Positions 1 to 9,348 are shown, counted from the first letter of the stretch. The stretch is 14,981 bases of DNA from Sphingobacteriaceae bacterium (GCA_016709575.1 JADJMM010000016.1:1-14981), one strand, 5' to 3'. Numbers and translations are program-made. Notes: generated by a model not told the origin, from the sequence alone.

Positions 1-3000
1 AAACAGAAAAGCCGATTTAAATCAGCAATACGCTACCGAATTGAAAAAGTTTCGAATAAAAACAACAAAGAAGCACTTGCTAAACTTGATGGTCTGCAAG
101 GAAACAGAATTGAAGCCATCTCCGCTCAAAAGATACAATCGATGAAGCTTATAGCAATATCAAATCTTCGTACGACCAAAAACAATCTGAAATTGCTAAG
201 GCTGAAGAAAAATCAACAGCTATAAAGTAAGAAATTGACTGAAATTGTGAGAAATAACAATTAGCGAAACTGAAATCAGTAACACCAAAGATAAATCAAT
301 CAAGAAGAATTTAGCGGGACAGAATACCGAATTGAAAACCGATTTAGATAAAAGAATCAGAATTAGCGGCTAAACTTACTGAAAAACTATTTTCAAATTA
401 AAAGATGAAGGCGCGTCCATTCAAATCAAATAGATTTAGCTAACACTATTAAAACAACTGATTCTAAAGCAGCAATTGCTGCCTAACACAACAAATCAAA
501 CACTAATACTACAAACAACTAACATTAACGCGAACACAACTGCAACAACCACCCGGTTTAGTTCTTTGTCCCGAAAGTATTGCTTCTAATTACAATGATA
601 ATTACAACCTATTCAAAACACAAACGACAAAAACGAATACGCAAAGGCGAATGTTATTTTAAATGATTACAATCAAGAGTTAAATGATTTAATTGCTTTA
701 AACGGAGTTGATATTAAAGCCGCTGCTAATAATAATGAAAAACAAAAATTCATTAACGAAATAAGTAAAGCTCGAAAAACAAAGGAATTAAATGATGAGA
801 AGATTGCCGCTAATAATTCCAGAATTCAGCAATTAAGGCGGAACATCAGTTGCGGCAAACACGAATACAACTACAAACTCAAATGCCATCAATAACAATA
901 CAACCGGCGGTAATAATGCAGGAGGAAACAATATTAGCAATGCTAGTACTGCCGACTCTACACCTTACACGCCTATCGATTTAACCTTTAATGGAACTGA
1001 TGACAATAATAAATTAACAGCACTAAAAAATCAGGTAGACAATACTAATAACCCCGCGTTTGCTTTTAATGATTATAAAGATGCTAATTCAGTCAACCTT
1101 AAAAAAGATGCTGAAGCTAAATTACAAATAGCTAATACTACTAAGGGTGATTTATTAACTAGCATTACAAAAGCAGAAGAAAGTATAAAAAATAGCTCAG
1201 GCACGCCATTAACAGCAGGACCATCAAAAGATAAATTAAATGAAGAGGGTGATGAATTAAGCGGGAAAGCAAAAGATTTCCGTAACCAGTCACAAAACAA
1301 AAACGGTACTGAGAAACAAAAATTATTAGATGACGCAAGAGATTTAGACGCTCAGGCTAATAAGAAATATCTGGCAGCTACCGATGTCACCAAGACTCAA
1401 AACGGGAATGAATTCAAAGTCAACACTGAAAACATTGAGAACTTAATTGCAACAGGAAAATCAGCTTCTGCTGATGTTAGTGAAGCGAAGAAATTAAACA
1501 CCGAAGCAAATACAGCATTTAAACAAGCTACTGCTATTCGCACTGAAGCGAACGGTTTAGGAAGTGATGCCGCTAAATTAGGAACTATTAGTAATGCAGA
1601 AGAAAAAGAAGCTGAAGCATTAGCAAAACAAAACAAAGCACTTGAATTATTAATGAAAGCAAATGCCGGTTTCGATTTAAAGAAAGTGGATGGTGCTGCA
1701 CCTGATAACAGCATTGTATTGAATAACGTTAAACAACAAAACGAGAAATTCAATAAAGATAAAATGGATGCTTACATGGCCTTAAGCAAAGCCAATCAGA
1801 ATGAATATAAAACTTTGAGTCCGAAAATAAAAGCAAGCAACCCTGAGGCTGCTAAACTTAAAAGGAAGCTGAAAGTTTAAATACACAAGCACTATCACTA
1901 ATAAGTAAAAGCTTTAACCGAATCTGACGCAGGTGCAAAACAAAATCTATTGTTAGAAGCGAATAAAGAAGTTGAAGCACTCAGCACTTTAAATAAAGCT
2001 GAAGAAGCTTCTAAAAACACAACTATTGCTGCTAATAATACAGGCGGAAATACAACAGGCGACCCAATTAATAATAATGGTGTAGATAATACCAACACCA
2101 GCGGAAATAAAACAGATAACACTACAGGAAATAATACAGCGGGTAACAATACTACCGGAGGAAACGAAACTACTACAGGAAACAAAACAGATAACAACGG
2201 CACAACTACTAATACAACAGCTGTAGCAACCAACACACCTGAAACTAATACCGGCGGAAATAATACAACAGGAAATAATAATACCAGGAACGAATACTAC
2301 TGTTGCAACAAATACAACAACTACTAATGCTACCGAAAATAACACAGCAGTTAACAACACTGTTCCAACTAATACTGAAACTCCCGCCGTATCTACAACG
2401 CCTGATGAATTAAAAACGAAGATTGATAATATAAATACTGAAGCTGATGGTTTTGCAAGTGAAGCCTCTGCCCTACGTAAAGAAGCAGCCGATAAAACAG
2501 ACCTGAAAAAACAAATTTAATTACTAAAGCGAAAGACTTAGAATCGAAAGCTATTACTACAAAATTAAAGGCTTCTGATTTACAGAAAGACTTAAACGAA
2601 GCACAATACAATAATTTAAATGAAGCGATTGCTAATTATGTTGAGAAAGCTAAAGCAAAAGGTGCGCCTGAATTAGCAAATGCTGAAGAGTTAATCAATA
2701 TGATTAACAATAATAAAAAACAAGCTAACGATATCCGTAACGAAGCGAACAGCAATAGTAATAATGCTGCTAAATTGGGGGTGTGAGTAATGCTGAAGAA
2801 AAAAAGCAGAAATTCAGTTACGTCAGTACGATGTCATAAACATGCTAAAGCAATACGATCAAACTTACGCAATCAAAACTCCAGTTATTACACCAACAAC
2901 CAATACCGTAGCAAAACTACACCAACTGTTGCTGCTAATAACACCGGTGGAAATAATAATGTAGCCAACAACTCTACAAATCCAAACAATAACACCAGCG

Positions 3001-4449
3001 GAAATAACAACGTAGCTACTAACACAACTAATCCCTAATAATACAGGAGGAAATACTACCAACCCGACAACGAATACCAACACAGGAGGAAATAATAATG
3101 TAGCAGGAAATAATACAACTAATCCACGTACAAATCCTAATACAAATACCGGAGGCAATACTACCAATCCACGTAACAACACTAATAACACCGCTAACAA
3201 TAACACTGCTGCAAATAATAACACTCCAAACGTAAACGCTGTTCCATTTAAAGCGGCGGGTGTTGAAGTAAAAACGAATAACGCCTACTCTGCTAATACG
3301 CCAATTCCAGTGGATGCAAAAATTCCAGCTGGTTTAATTTTCCGTGTGCAGATTGGAGCATTTAAGGCGCCTGTTCCAAATAATGCATTTGGTGGTTTAA
3401 CGCCTGTAAACGGAGAAACAACACCTAACGGTTACATCCGCTACACCGCAGGTAATTTTGATAAGTTTGAAGATGCGAATGCTGTTAAAAATGATTTACG
3501 TAATCTTGGATATCAAGATGCATTCGTAGTTGGTTTTTATGAAGGCAGAAGAATTTCTATTAATGAAGCTATTACTTTATTACAAAAAGAAGGAAAAGAA
3601 GTTAATCTTTCTCCAACCGTTAGCGCAGGTATAACAGCAAACAATAACATTCCTAAAAACACAGTTGTTGCTCCTGTAAATACAAATCCTTTAACAACAA
3701 ATACAGAACCTGCAGTTGTGACAAGAGAATTAGAACAAATAAATGGTTTATTGTTTACTGTACAAATTGGAGTTTACTCGCGACAAGTTACACGCGGACA
3801 ATTATATAATTTGAGTCCAATCTTTACTGAAAAATTACCTAGCGGATTGTACCGTTACACTGCTGGTATTTACAATGTAAAAGATCATTTAAGTACAGAC
3901 AGAGCAAGAGTGAATGGAATCGGCATTAAAGATGCTTTCTCTTCTGCTTATTATAATGGTAAGAGAATTACTTTCACACAAGCTGAACAAATTAAAAATG
4001 ACAGCGTTAATTTAAAAATGGAAGTTGAGAGTCCAATTGTGTTCCCTGCTGTAGCTGATGTTGCGCCAGCGAATAATACAACCGGAGGTGTTACTCCAGT
4101 TGTTGCGCCATTTAGTAATGGTGTTACTACTGGTCCTGCCCCTACTGCTGAAAATGGTGTTAAGGTTGGTGAAGAAGGACTTTCATTCAGAGTACAAATT
4201 GGTGCTTACAAAAACCAAGTTCCTGCTGAAATAGCTGCTAATTTCCAAAAAATTAAAGAATGGCCTGTAGATAATAAATTGATTAACGCACTTTACATTT
4301 ATACTGTAGGAAATTTCACTGATGTAAAATTCGCTAAGCAATTAAAAGACCAAATGATTGGTTTAGGAATTGGTGATGCTTTCGTAAGTGTTTATCAGAA
4401 CGGTAAGAAATTGACCTACGCTGAATCGGCTCAGTATTTGAATAGGTAA
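1..4449 (+). CDS. Giant coiled-coil protein with Asn/Thr linkers and three C-terminal SPOR-like domains (5' end outside window, frameshifted)
   Basis: One gene read across several frames. It holds helical, Ala/Glu/Lys/Asn-rich modules (about 570-850, 950-2010, 2390-2890) separated by Asn/Thr/Gly linkers, and ends in three 'VQIG(A/V)(F/Y)' modules and a TAA at 4447-4449. The longest clean stretch is 840-1877 (about 346 codons) and has no plausible start codon, so it is the interior of a longer protein. Frame changes fall near 55, 165, 350-375, 610-620, 836-840, 1861, 1910, 2283, 2505, 2778, 2812 and 3034; the last is an extra C in a CCC run. SPOR domains usually bind denuded peptidoglycan, so a periplasmic, wall-associated structural role is likely (inference). 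Related Bacteroidota proteins, as I recall, often carry PD40-type propellers upstream, which cannot be seen here. The function of the coiled-coil part is unknown. Confidence 0.75.
484..560 (+). repeat. Asn/Thr-rich linker (first, poorly readable)
   Basis: Codons for Asn, Thr and Ala dominate (AAC, ACA, ACT), as in the later linkers of the same gene. The frame is uncertain because breaks lie on both sides. It marks a boundary between helical modules. Confidence 0.4.
840..950 (+). repeat. Asn/Thr/Gly low-complexity linker
   Basis: In frame this reads as runs of N, T, S and G with the recurring pattern 'NNNTTGGNN'. It separates a helical module ending near 836 from the long helical module that begins near 950. 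The same pattern recurs at about 2014-2390 and 2896-3240, so it is a repeated spacer and not a domain. Confidence 0.7.
2014..2390 (+). repeat. Asn/Thr/Gly low-complexity linker, longest copy
   Basis: About 125 residues of N, T and G with embedded 'NNTTGGN', 'GNKTDN' and 'GNNTTGNN' motifs. A frame change lies near 2283; reading on in the next frame continues the same composition (VATNTTTTNATENNTAV) and then enters the next helical module at about 2395. The near-repeats at DNA level (AAATAATACAAC-like units) make it prone to replication slippage and to assembly error. Confidence 0.7.
2896..3240 (+). repeat. Asn/Thr/Gly/Pro low-complexity linker before the SPOR block
   Basis: Repeats of 'NNTGGNNNVA' and 'TNPNNNT' type connect the last helical module to the first SPOR-like domain. 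One frame break, an extra C in CCC at 3033-3035, splits the linker; the composition is identical on both sides, showing that the two parts belong together. Proline appears more often here than in the earlier linkers. Confidence 0.7.
3310..4449 (+). CDS. Intact C-terminal block of the giant protein: three tandem SPOR-like domains
   Basis: This 379-codon stretch is unbroken. The GTG at 3310 is only the first possible start; the same frame continues upstream to about 3035 as Asn/Thr linker, so it is not a separate gene. Repeat 1 covers residues 9-92 (FRVQIGAF ... IRYTAGNF ... LGYQDAFVV), repeat 2 residues 146-228 (FTVQIGVY ... YRYTAGIY ... GIKDAFSSAY) and repeat 3 residues 290-377 (FRVQIGAY ... 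YIYTVGNF ... GIGDAFVSVY). Each has the SPOR layout: a first strand 'VQIG', a central 'Y.(A/V)G.(F/Y)' strand, a helix, then 'G..DAF' and a last strand followed by 'NGK' or 'EGR' and a short helix. Two proline/threonine-rich spacers separate them. SPOR domains commonly occur singly, so three in tandem suggest multivalent wall binding (inference). Confidence 0.8.
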   Translation: MDAKIPAGLIFRVQIGAFKAPVPNNAFGGLTPVNGETTPNGYIRYTAGNFDKFEDANAVKNDLRNLGYQDAFVVGFYEGRRISINEAITLLQKEGKEVNLSPTVSAGITANNNIPKNTVVAPVNTNPLTTNTEPAVVTRELEQINGLLFTVQIGVYSRQVTRGQLYNLSPIFTEKLPSGLYRYTAGIYNVKDHLSTDRARVNGIGIKDAFSSAYYNGKRITFTQAEQIKNDSVNLKMEVESPIVFPAVADVAPANNTTGGVTPVVAPFSNGVTTGPAPTAENGVKVGEEGLSFRVQIGAYKNQVPAEIAANFQKIKEWPVDNKLINALYIYTVGNFTDVKFAKQLKDQMIGLGIGDAFVSVYQNGKKLTYAESAQYLNR

Positions 4450-5590
4450 TTAACTCGACTTAATTTCCTCTTTTCCATCAGCGTGTTTTGCAAAGCGACT
4501 TTTATCTCTTGCATGAACCTGATCGTATTTTGGCCAAGGCCAACCTCCGAATTGCGTTTTATGATAATCTTCAAAAGCCTGATTAATTTCTTCTTTGGTA
4601 TTCATCACAAACGGACCGTATTGCATGACTTGTTCACCAATAGGTTTTCCTTGTAAAACTAAAATACTGGTTTCAGTTGTTGCTTCTAAAGCAATATCAA
4701 TATTTGCTTTTACTTCAATAGCATTGTATTTAGTAATTTTTGTCCCTGCTAAATTTAAATTATCGCCTTCATAAAAATAAAGCATACGGTTAACACCTTC
4801 ACTTGCTTTTGGTAAAATCCATTTTGCCTGCTTGCATTTTAATATTCCAAACTGCTACTTCATTTTGTTCAGGTGACGCCCATGAATCCGGTGGTGGACT
4901 TGGTGCTTTTGTAGATTCTATTTTTCCTGCTATAACTTCAACGGTTGTTTTTTTATTATCGTTTGTATGAATGTATCTTGGAATAGAATCACGCCACAAC
5001 ATTTTGAAATGCGGTTCTACCATTTTATTTTTCTTAGGGAGATTCAACCAAATTTGAAACAACTCCATTGGATTTTCTTTTTCCTTACTAATCAAAGGAA
5101 ACATTTCTGAATGTTAAACACCCTTCCCTGCTGTCATCCACTGCACATCACCATCACCATATCGTCCTGATGCACCCAAAGAATCAGCATGGTCAACAAT
5201 GCCTTGTCTAACTACTGTTATAGTTTCAAATCCGCGATGAGGATGTCCGGGAAAACCTGGAACCACTTTACCATGATACATTCTGAAACCATCTTTAATA
5301 ATAAAATCATCACCCATGTGTCGACCTTTTAAATAATCTTGGGCAGGACCCATTGCGTCATTTCCTTGAGGAAATTTATCTTCATGATGAACACAAAATA
5401 AAAACGGATCTAAAGTATCCCACTGAAAACCTAAAGGTTTGATATTTAAAATTGGATTCATGGTTGTAGTATTTAAATTGTAAGCTTTCTTAAATGAATT
5501 GCTAAATCCTTCGCTGGAAGCAGTCATAGCCGCTGTTAATGCAAGTGCAAACTTTGAAATAAAATTTCGTCTTGGTAATTCTTCGTTCAT
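4450..5590 (-). CDS. Pirin family protein with Tat-like leader (interrupted by a stop and a frameshift)
   Basis: Three pieces make one pirin of about 380 residues: 5590-5114 (N-terminal cupin), 5104-4799 (middle) and 4785-4450 (C-terminal cupin). The N-terminal cupin carries 'GFPGHPHRGFETI', whose two His match the first two iron ligands of pirins, and 'GKGV*HSEM', whose His and Glu match the other two. The asterisk is an in-frame TAA at 5114-5116. A frame break in an A4 run (4822-4825) is bridged by 'WILPKASEGVNRMLYF', the usual start of the C-terminal pirin domain. The start at 5590 gives 'LPRRNFISKFALALTAAM', a twin-arginine pattern followed by a hydrophobic stretch; a later Met (about residue 43) would give an ordinary cytosolic pirin. 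Pirins are non-haem iron cupins, some with quercetinase activity; the substrate here is unknown. It starts 6 bases after the TPR gene and is probably cotranscribed with it. Confidence 0.85.
5114..5116 (-). other. In-frame TAA inside the pirin metal-binding motif
   Basis: The codon lies between 'GKGV' and 'HSEM'; the frame is identical on both sides, so this is a substitution-type interruption, not an indel. One base change gives Gln (CAA) or Leu (TTA), both plausible at this position in pirins. Confidence 0.8.
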
Positions 5591-5596
5591 GGTAAA

Positions 5597-7229
5597 TTAT
5601 TTTTTTCATTAATCTGTTTATTGTTTTCCCGATATAACTCTCGCTTGCTAAAAGAGCTCTTTGGATACGTCTGGCATAATGAATACTATCCAATATTTCC
5701 TTTTGTTTTTCTTCTACCAAATGTTTTTGCTGTTCAATTACTATCTTTTGCTTTTGAGTTAACCTATACCTATTAAAAACTAGTCCTCCAAAAATAAGTG
5801 TAAGTGCTAAACCTCCAAACAAAGCGTATCTCATAGTCGCTTCCCTTTTAATTTGTTCGTCACGCACAGCAAGCTTTGCTTCACTCACTTCTTTTTCTTT
5901 TTCCATGCGAACGCTATCAGCAGCGGCCTTTTTCTCGTATTGGAATTCGAATTGTTTTGTTAAAGCTTCCTTTTGGTTTTCGATATTAGAAATACTATCC
6001 CTTAACCTTATATGCAACACATACATTTTTAAAGCACCGTTAATGTTGTTGCTTTTGAATATAGGTTATATAAAATAAGGAAGAGTTTTTCATCTCTTCT
6101 ACAAACCCCATTTCTTTAGACATCTTAAAAGAAGTTTCACCTGTTTTTATAGCCTCTGTATTATTGCCTTTGAACATATACAGCTCACTTAATTTTGTAA
6201 TGAATGTATTACGCCAACTTTATCCTTTACTTAGCAAGAATTTCCAAACTCTTTTTATAATTCACTAATGCTTCATCAAATTTGTGTTGTTTTGCCTGTA
6301 CGTTGGCAATATTATAGTAAGAATTACCTTCCCCTTTTTTATAATTCATTTCCACTCGTATTTGCAAGGCTTTTTCGTAATAATACATGGCGCTATCATC
6401 ATTATTTTCCTTTAAATGACAGGTTCCAATATTATTGAGAGCCAATGCCACACCAGTGTTAGATTTTGCCTTTGTCCAATAAAACACAGCTTTACGATGA
6501 TATTCAATTGCTTTTTTAGTGCCGTATTGCTTGTTATAGATAGCCGCTATGTTTCCATAAACCTGACCTAATCCTTTCCAATCCTCTATCTCTTCTCTAA
6601 TTTTTAAACTTTCGAAAAAATATTGAAGCGCTTCCTTCATGTTACCTTGACTATTTGTTACATAACCAAGATTGTTATATGATAAGGCAATTCCCTCCTG
6701 ATCATTTACTTGTTTTCGCAATTCAAGACTTTTAAGATGATACTCTTTTCCCTTTGAAACATTTCCTGTTTCAACAAATAAAGTTGCTAAATTATTAATA
6801 GTTTGAGCTTTTTCCGTGATAACCCGATCTCGTAATACAGTATCCTTTACATATTTCACTTTATCATATTCAACTAAACCTTCCTCGTATTTTTCTCCCG
6901 CCATATTGGGGTCACCGCTATTCTTATAGATATAACCTTGATTATTTAATATTCCGCCCTTATAGAGCAGTAATATGTTTTTCGTGAAGCATCTTTTGTT
7001 TTTACTAAAAGATATCGCATTCTTTTGCGAGGGTGTCCCAATATCCAATACGATAAATACCCGCTTCCTGGCCAATATCCATTTTTAATCTAATGATGGC
7101 GGTATCCTGAATTTTCTTGTTCTGAAGAAGTCGTTTTAATGAATCTACGTAAGGATCAGTTTGGGCCCAGGCATCAAAAAAAATCAATAAGAAAAAAAGT
7201 GAAGCTATTTTTAAAAATGATATTCTCAT
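5597..7229 (-). CDS. TPR-repeat membrane protein with C-terminal signalling coiled coil, no output domain (frameshifted)
   Basis: The start at 7229 gives a signal peptide (MRISFLKIASLFFLLIFF, then DAWAQ). At least five TPR units follow at about 6960-6230 (patterns such as 'ALSYNNLGYV...G...EALQYFFESL'). Next come a charged coiled coil (about 5990-5860), one membrane helix (FGGLALTLIFGGLVF, about 5830-5785) and a helix ending 'EKQKEILDSIHYARRIQ'. Frame breaks lie near 7015, 6225 and 6065, and in an A7 run at 5600-5606; one A fewer ends the protein at the TAA 5597-5599, six bases before the pirin ATG. Full length is about 540 residues. In Bacteroidota this tail often leads into a SpoIIE-type phosphatase or other output; none is present. 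A periplasmic TPR sensor passing a signal through the membrane is inferred. A paralogue lies at 12822-14172. It begins 30 bases after the NlpC/P60 gene. Confidence 0.8.
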
Positions 7230-7259
7230 GCCTAGTTATAAGATTTAAATTAAAGTAAC

Positions 7260-8036
7260 CTAAATTCTTTTAATAACCCTTAACATATGAGAGTACTTTT
7301 TATTTTCAGAATGAAAAATACCGTAATGATCAAATTTATCAATGCGGACTTGTCCGGATGCGTGAATGATTTCGTTGTTGTTTAGGATAATTCCTACATG
7401 AACAATTTTCCCTTCTTCATTATCAAAAAAAGCTAAATCGCCCGCTTGAGCTTCTTCCACAAAACTTAAAGGGTGACCTAATTCCGCTTGTTGATAAGCA
7501 TCGCGTGGTAATTTATAGCCGTTTAATTTGTAAACTATTTGTGTGAAGCCTGAACAATCAATTCCGAAAAATTGTTTTCCTCCCCATAAATAAGGAGCGT
7601 TTAAAAATAATTTAGCGGTATTAATAATTTCTTCTGATGTTTTCTTTATGGAAGTTCCTGTGGTTTTACCTTCGAAAGCAAAAACAGTATTCTCAACTTT
7701 ACATTTCCTTATTAATAAATCCCGGTAAGGTTGAACCCATTGCAATTGGAAAACTTACACCTGTTGTTTATTGGTAATAGTTTGAGTTAATTCAGTTGTA
7801 ATAACCGGATTTTGTAATTCCAACAATTTAAAAGCAGCTTCCGAAATTTTAGTGTGTTGTTTGCGGTTAATCCAACAGTCGTAATTATCGTAAGCCGTAA
7901 TAATGTTAACCCAGGTTTCAGTTTGTTCTTTAACGGTGTAATGTTCGCCAAATAAAAGTTGTGTCACCATCTCAGAGGTATTTGAAGCCTCTTTACGGCA
8001 AGGAACAACACTTAACAAACAAATCCCGTTATACAT
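7260..8036 (-). CDS. SH3 - NlpC/P60 cysteine peptidase, probable cell-wall endopeptidase (two compensating frameshifts)
   Basis: One protein of about 258 residues. The N-terminal part (8036-7758) begins 'MYNGICLLSVVPCRKEAS', the usual opening of Bacteroidota SH3-NlpC/P60 hydrolases, which fixes the start. The catalytic part has 'FGIDCSGF' (nucleophile Cys), 'GKIVHVGII' (His) and 'EIIHASG' (third polar residue). Such enzymes cleave gamma-D-Glu-diamino acid bonds in wall peptides. The TAA at 7755-7757 is not a true end: shifting frame there gives 'SFPIAMGSTLPGFINKEM', the expected linker between the SH3 and catalytic domains, and a second shift near 7701 returns to 'KVENTVFAFEG'. An upstream-looking TTG at 7745 is therefore not a real start. 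No export signal is visible at this start. It is followed after 30 bases by the TPR gene. Confidence 0.88.
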
Positions 8037-8040
8037 ACTA

Positions 8041-8048
8041 CAAATTTA
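8041..8048 (-). promoter_or_regulatory. Possible -7 box (TAAATTTG) just upstream of the NlpC/P60 gene
   Basis: On the minus strand TAAATTTG matches the Bacteroidota -7 consensus TAnnTTTG and lies only 4 bases before the ATG. That would place transcription at or next to the start codon. No matching -33 TTG is present, because the upstream sequence is a terminator hairpin, so this is weak. Confidence 0.25.
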
Positions 8049-8050
8049 CA

Positions 8051-8077
8051 AAAAGCCTGTGATATTCACGGGCTTTT
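8051..8077 (-). terminator. Rho-independent-type terminator hairpin after the thiolase
   Basis: A 12-base-pair stem (AAAAGCCTGTGA / TCACGGGCTTTT, one G-U pair) with a 3-base loop (TAT). Both strands end in a run of five T. It lies 57 bases beyond the thiolase stop and 14 bases before the NlpC/P60 start, so it should end thiolase transcription and insulate the downstream operon. It could act in both directions. Confidence 0.75.
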
Positions 8078-8081
8078 TGAG

Positions 8082-8110
8082 ATGCTGCAAACCGCTTCTC
8101 GGGGCAGCAT
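8082..8110. repeat. REP-like palindrome (ATGCTGC...GCAGCAT)
   Basis: A 7-base inverted repeat ATGCTGC/GCAGCAT encloses an inner CCG/CGG pair. With its flanks ('GAGATGCTG' and 'CAGCATGACA') it resembles the common intergenic palindrome 'GTCATGCTGAA...TTCAGCATCTC' that I recall from many Bacteroidota genomes. It sits between a gene end and a terminator, typical for REP elements. Only this copy is seen in the window. Confidence 0.5.
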
Positions 8111-8133
8111 GACAGTCGTTACTAAGGACTTGG

Positions 8134-9307
8134 CTACACATTCTCAATAACCATCGCGCTTGCACCACCACCACCGTTACAAATTCCGGCAGCACCATAC
8201 TTCGCTTTGTTTTGTTTCAATACGTTTATTAAAGTACAAATGATACGTGCTCCTGACGCTCCTAATGGATGTCCTAATGAAACGGCTCCACCATTAACGT
8301 TAACTTTATTGGCATCTAATTTCATCATTTGTGTATTTACAATTCCAACTACAGCAAAAGCTTCGTTTAATTCATAAACTCAATATCACTTTGTTTTAGG
8401 CCTGCTTTTTTCAATAGCACGTGGTACTGCTAAACTTGGAGTTGTTGTAAACCACTCCGGCGCTTGAGCTGCATCAGCAAAACTTTTAATTTTTGCAATT
8501 GGTTTAATACCTAAAGCATCTGCCTTTTCTTTACTCATTAAAATTAACGCTGCAGCACCGTCATTCATAGTTGAAGCATTAGCCGCAGTAACAGTTCCGT
8601 CTTTTATAAATACAAGTTTTAAAGCCGGAATTTTTTCAAAGTTTACGTTTTTGTATTCTTCGTCTTCTTTAAATTCAACATCACCTTTTTTTGTTTTTAC
8701 CACTAAAGGCACAATTTCATCTGCAAATTTTCCTGCGCTCCAAGCAGCTGCCGAACGTTTGTATGATTCAATTGCAAATGCATCTTGTTGTTCGCGGGTA
8801 ATATTTTTCTTTAGCGCAAAGTTCTGCGCAATTTCCCATTGGGAAATTTCCATAAACATCCGTTAAACCATCCTTCGCTAAACCATCAATTACTTGTCCG
8901 TTACCATATTTTGCACCCCAACGGTTGTTCTCTAAATAATATGGCACTTGGCTCATATTTTCCATTCCACCTGCAATAACAACATCGTTTTCGCCAAGCA
9001 TGATGCTTTGAGCACCTAACATAATTGCTTTCATTCCAGAAGCACAAACTTTATTTACAGTTGTACAATGTACGCTATCCGGTAAGCCTGCAAATTTCGC
9101 AGCTTGACGAGCAGGAGCTTGTCCAAGGTTAGCTTGTAACACCGAACCCATAAATACTTCTGTAACATGTTTTGGGTCAAGATTAATTCTGTCCATTGCC
9201 CCCTTAATAGCAGCAGCTCCTAATTTTGTTGCAGGTACACCTGCTAATGTTCCGCCAAATGATCCCATTGCAGTTCTAACTGCAGAAACTATATATACTT
9301 CTTTCAT
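8134..9307 (-). CDS. Acetyl-CoA C-acetyltransferase (thiolase), frameshifted
   Basis: The span of 1174 bases matches the usual thiolase length of about 392 residues. Frame 1 (from 9307) begins 'MKEVYIVSAVRTAMGSFGG' and contains 'VNKVCASGMKA' with the acyl-carrying Cys88, then 'MENMSQVPYYLE' and 'MGNCAE'. A missing A in a run at 8804-8808 moves to 'NITREQQDAFAIESYKRSA'. An extra A at 8406-8411 and a missing G near 8372 flank the 'ELNEAFAVVG' motif. The last frame has 'GGAVSLGHPLGASGARI' (active-site His) and 'CNGGGGASAMVIE' (second active-site Cys), ending in TAG at 8134-8136. It condenses two acetyl-CoA or cleaves acetoacetyl-CoA; a broader beta-ketothiolase role is possible. All catalytic residues are present, so the gene is probably intact in the organism. 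Confidence 0.95.
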
Positions 9308-9348
9308 AATTTTGTAATTTCTAAATAGATTTAAAACGTGTTAAATTT

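Noticed and set aside
1073..1753. Minus-strand ORFs at 1073-1300 and 1397-1753
   Set aside because: They lie opposite the longest clean frame of the giant gene (840-1877), which has consistent coiled-coil composition; the reverse frames have Ser/Phe/Ala-rich shadow composition.
1898..3224. Long minus-strand ORFs (1898-2236, 1989-2360, 2865-3224) rich in Val/Leu/Phe that look like membrane proteins
   Set aside because: They are the complement of the Asn/Thr/Gly linkers: AAC/AAT and ACA/ACT codons read backwards give GTT, ATT, TGT and AGT. There is no start context, and the plus strand carries the coherent protein.
7755..7757. Recoded or read-through TAA in the NlpC/P60 gene
   Set aside because: The residues after the stop in the same frame do not fit the family, whereas the next frame does; two indels explain it without recoding.
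8651..8866. Plus-strand ORF opposite the thiolase
   Set aside because: Shadow of the thiolase coding strand, which carries conserved motifs here.
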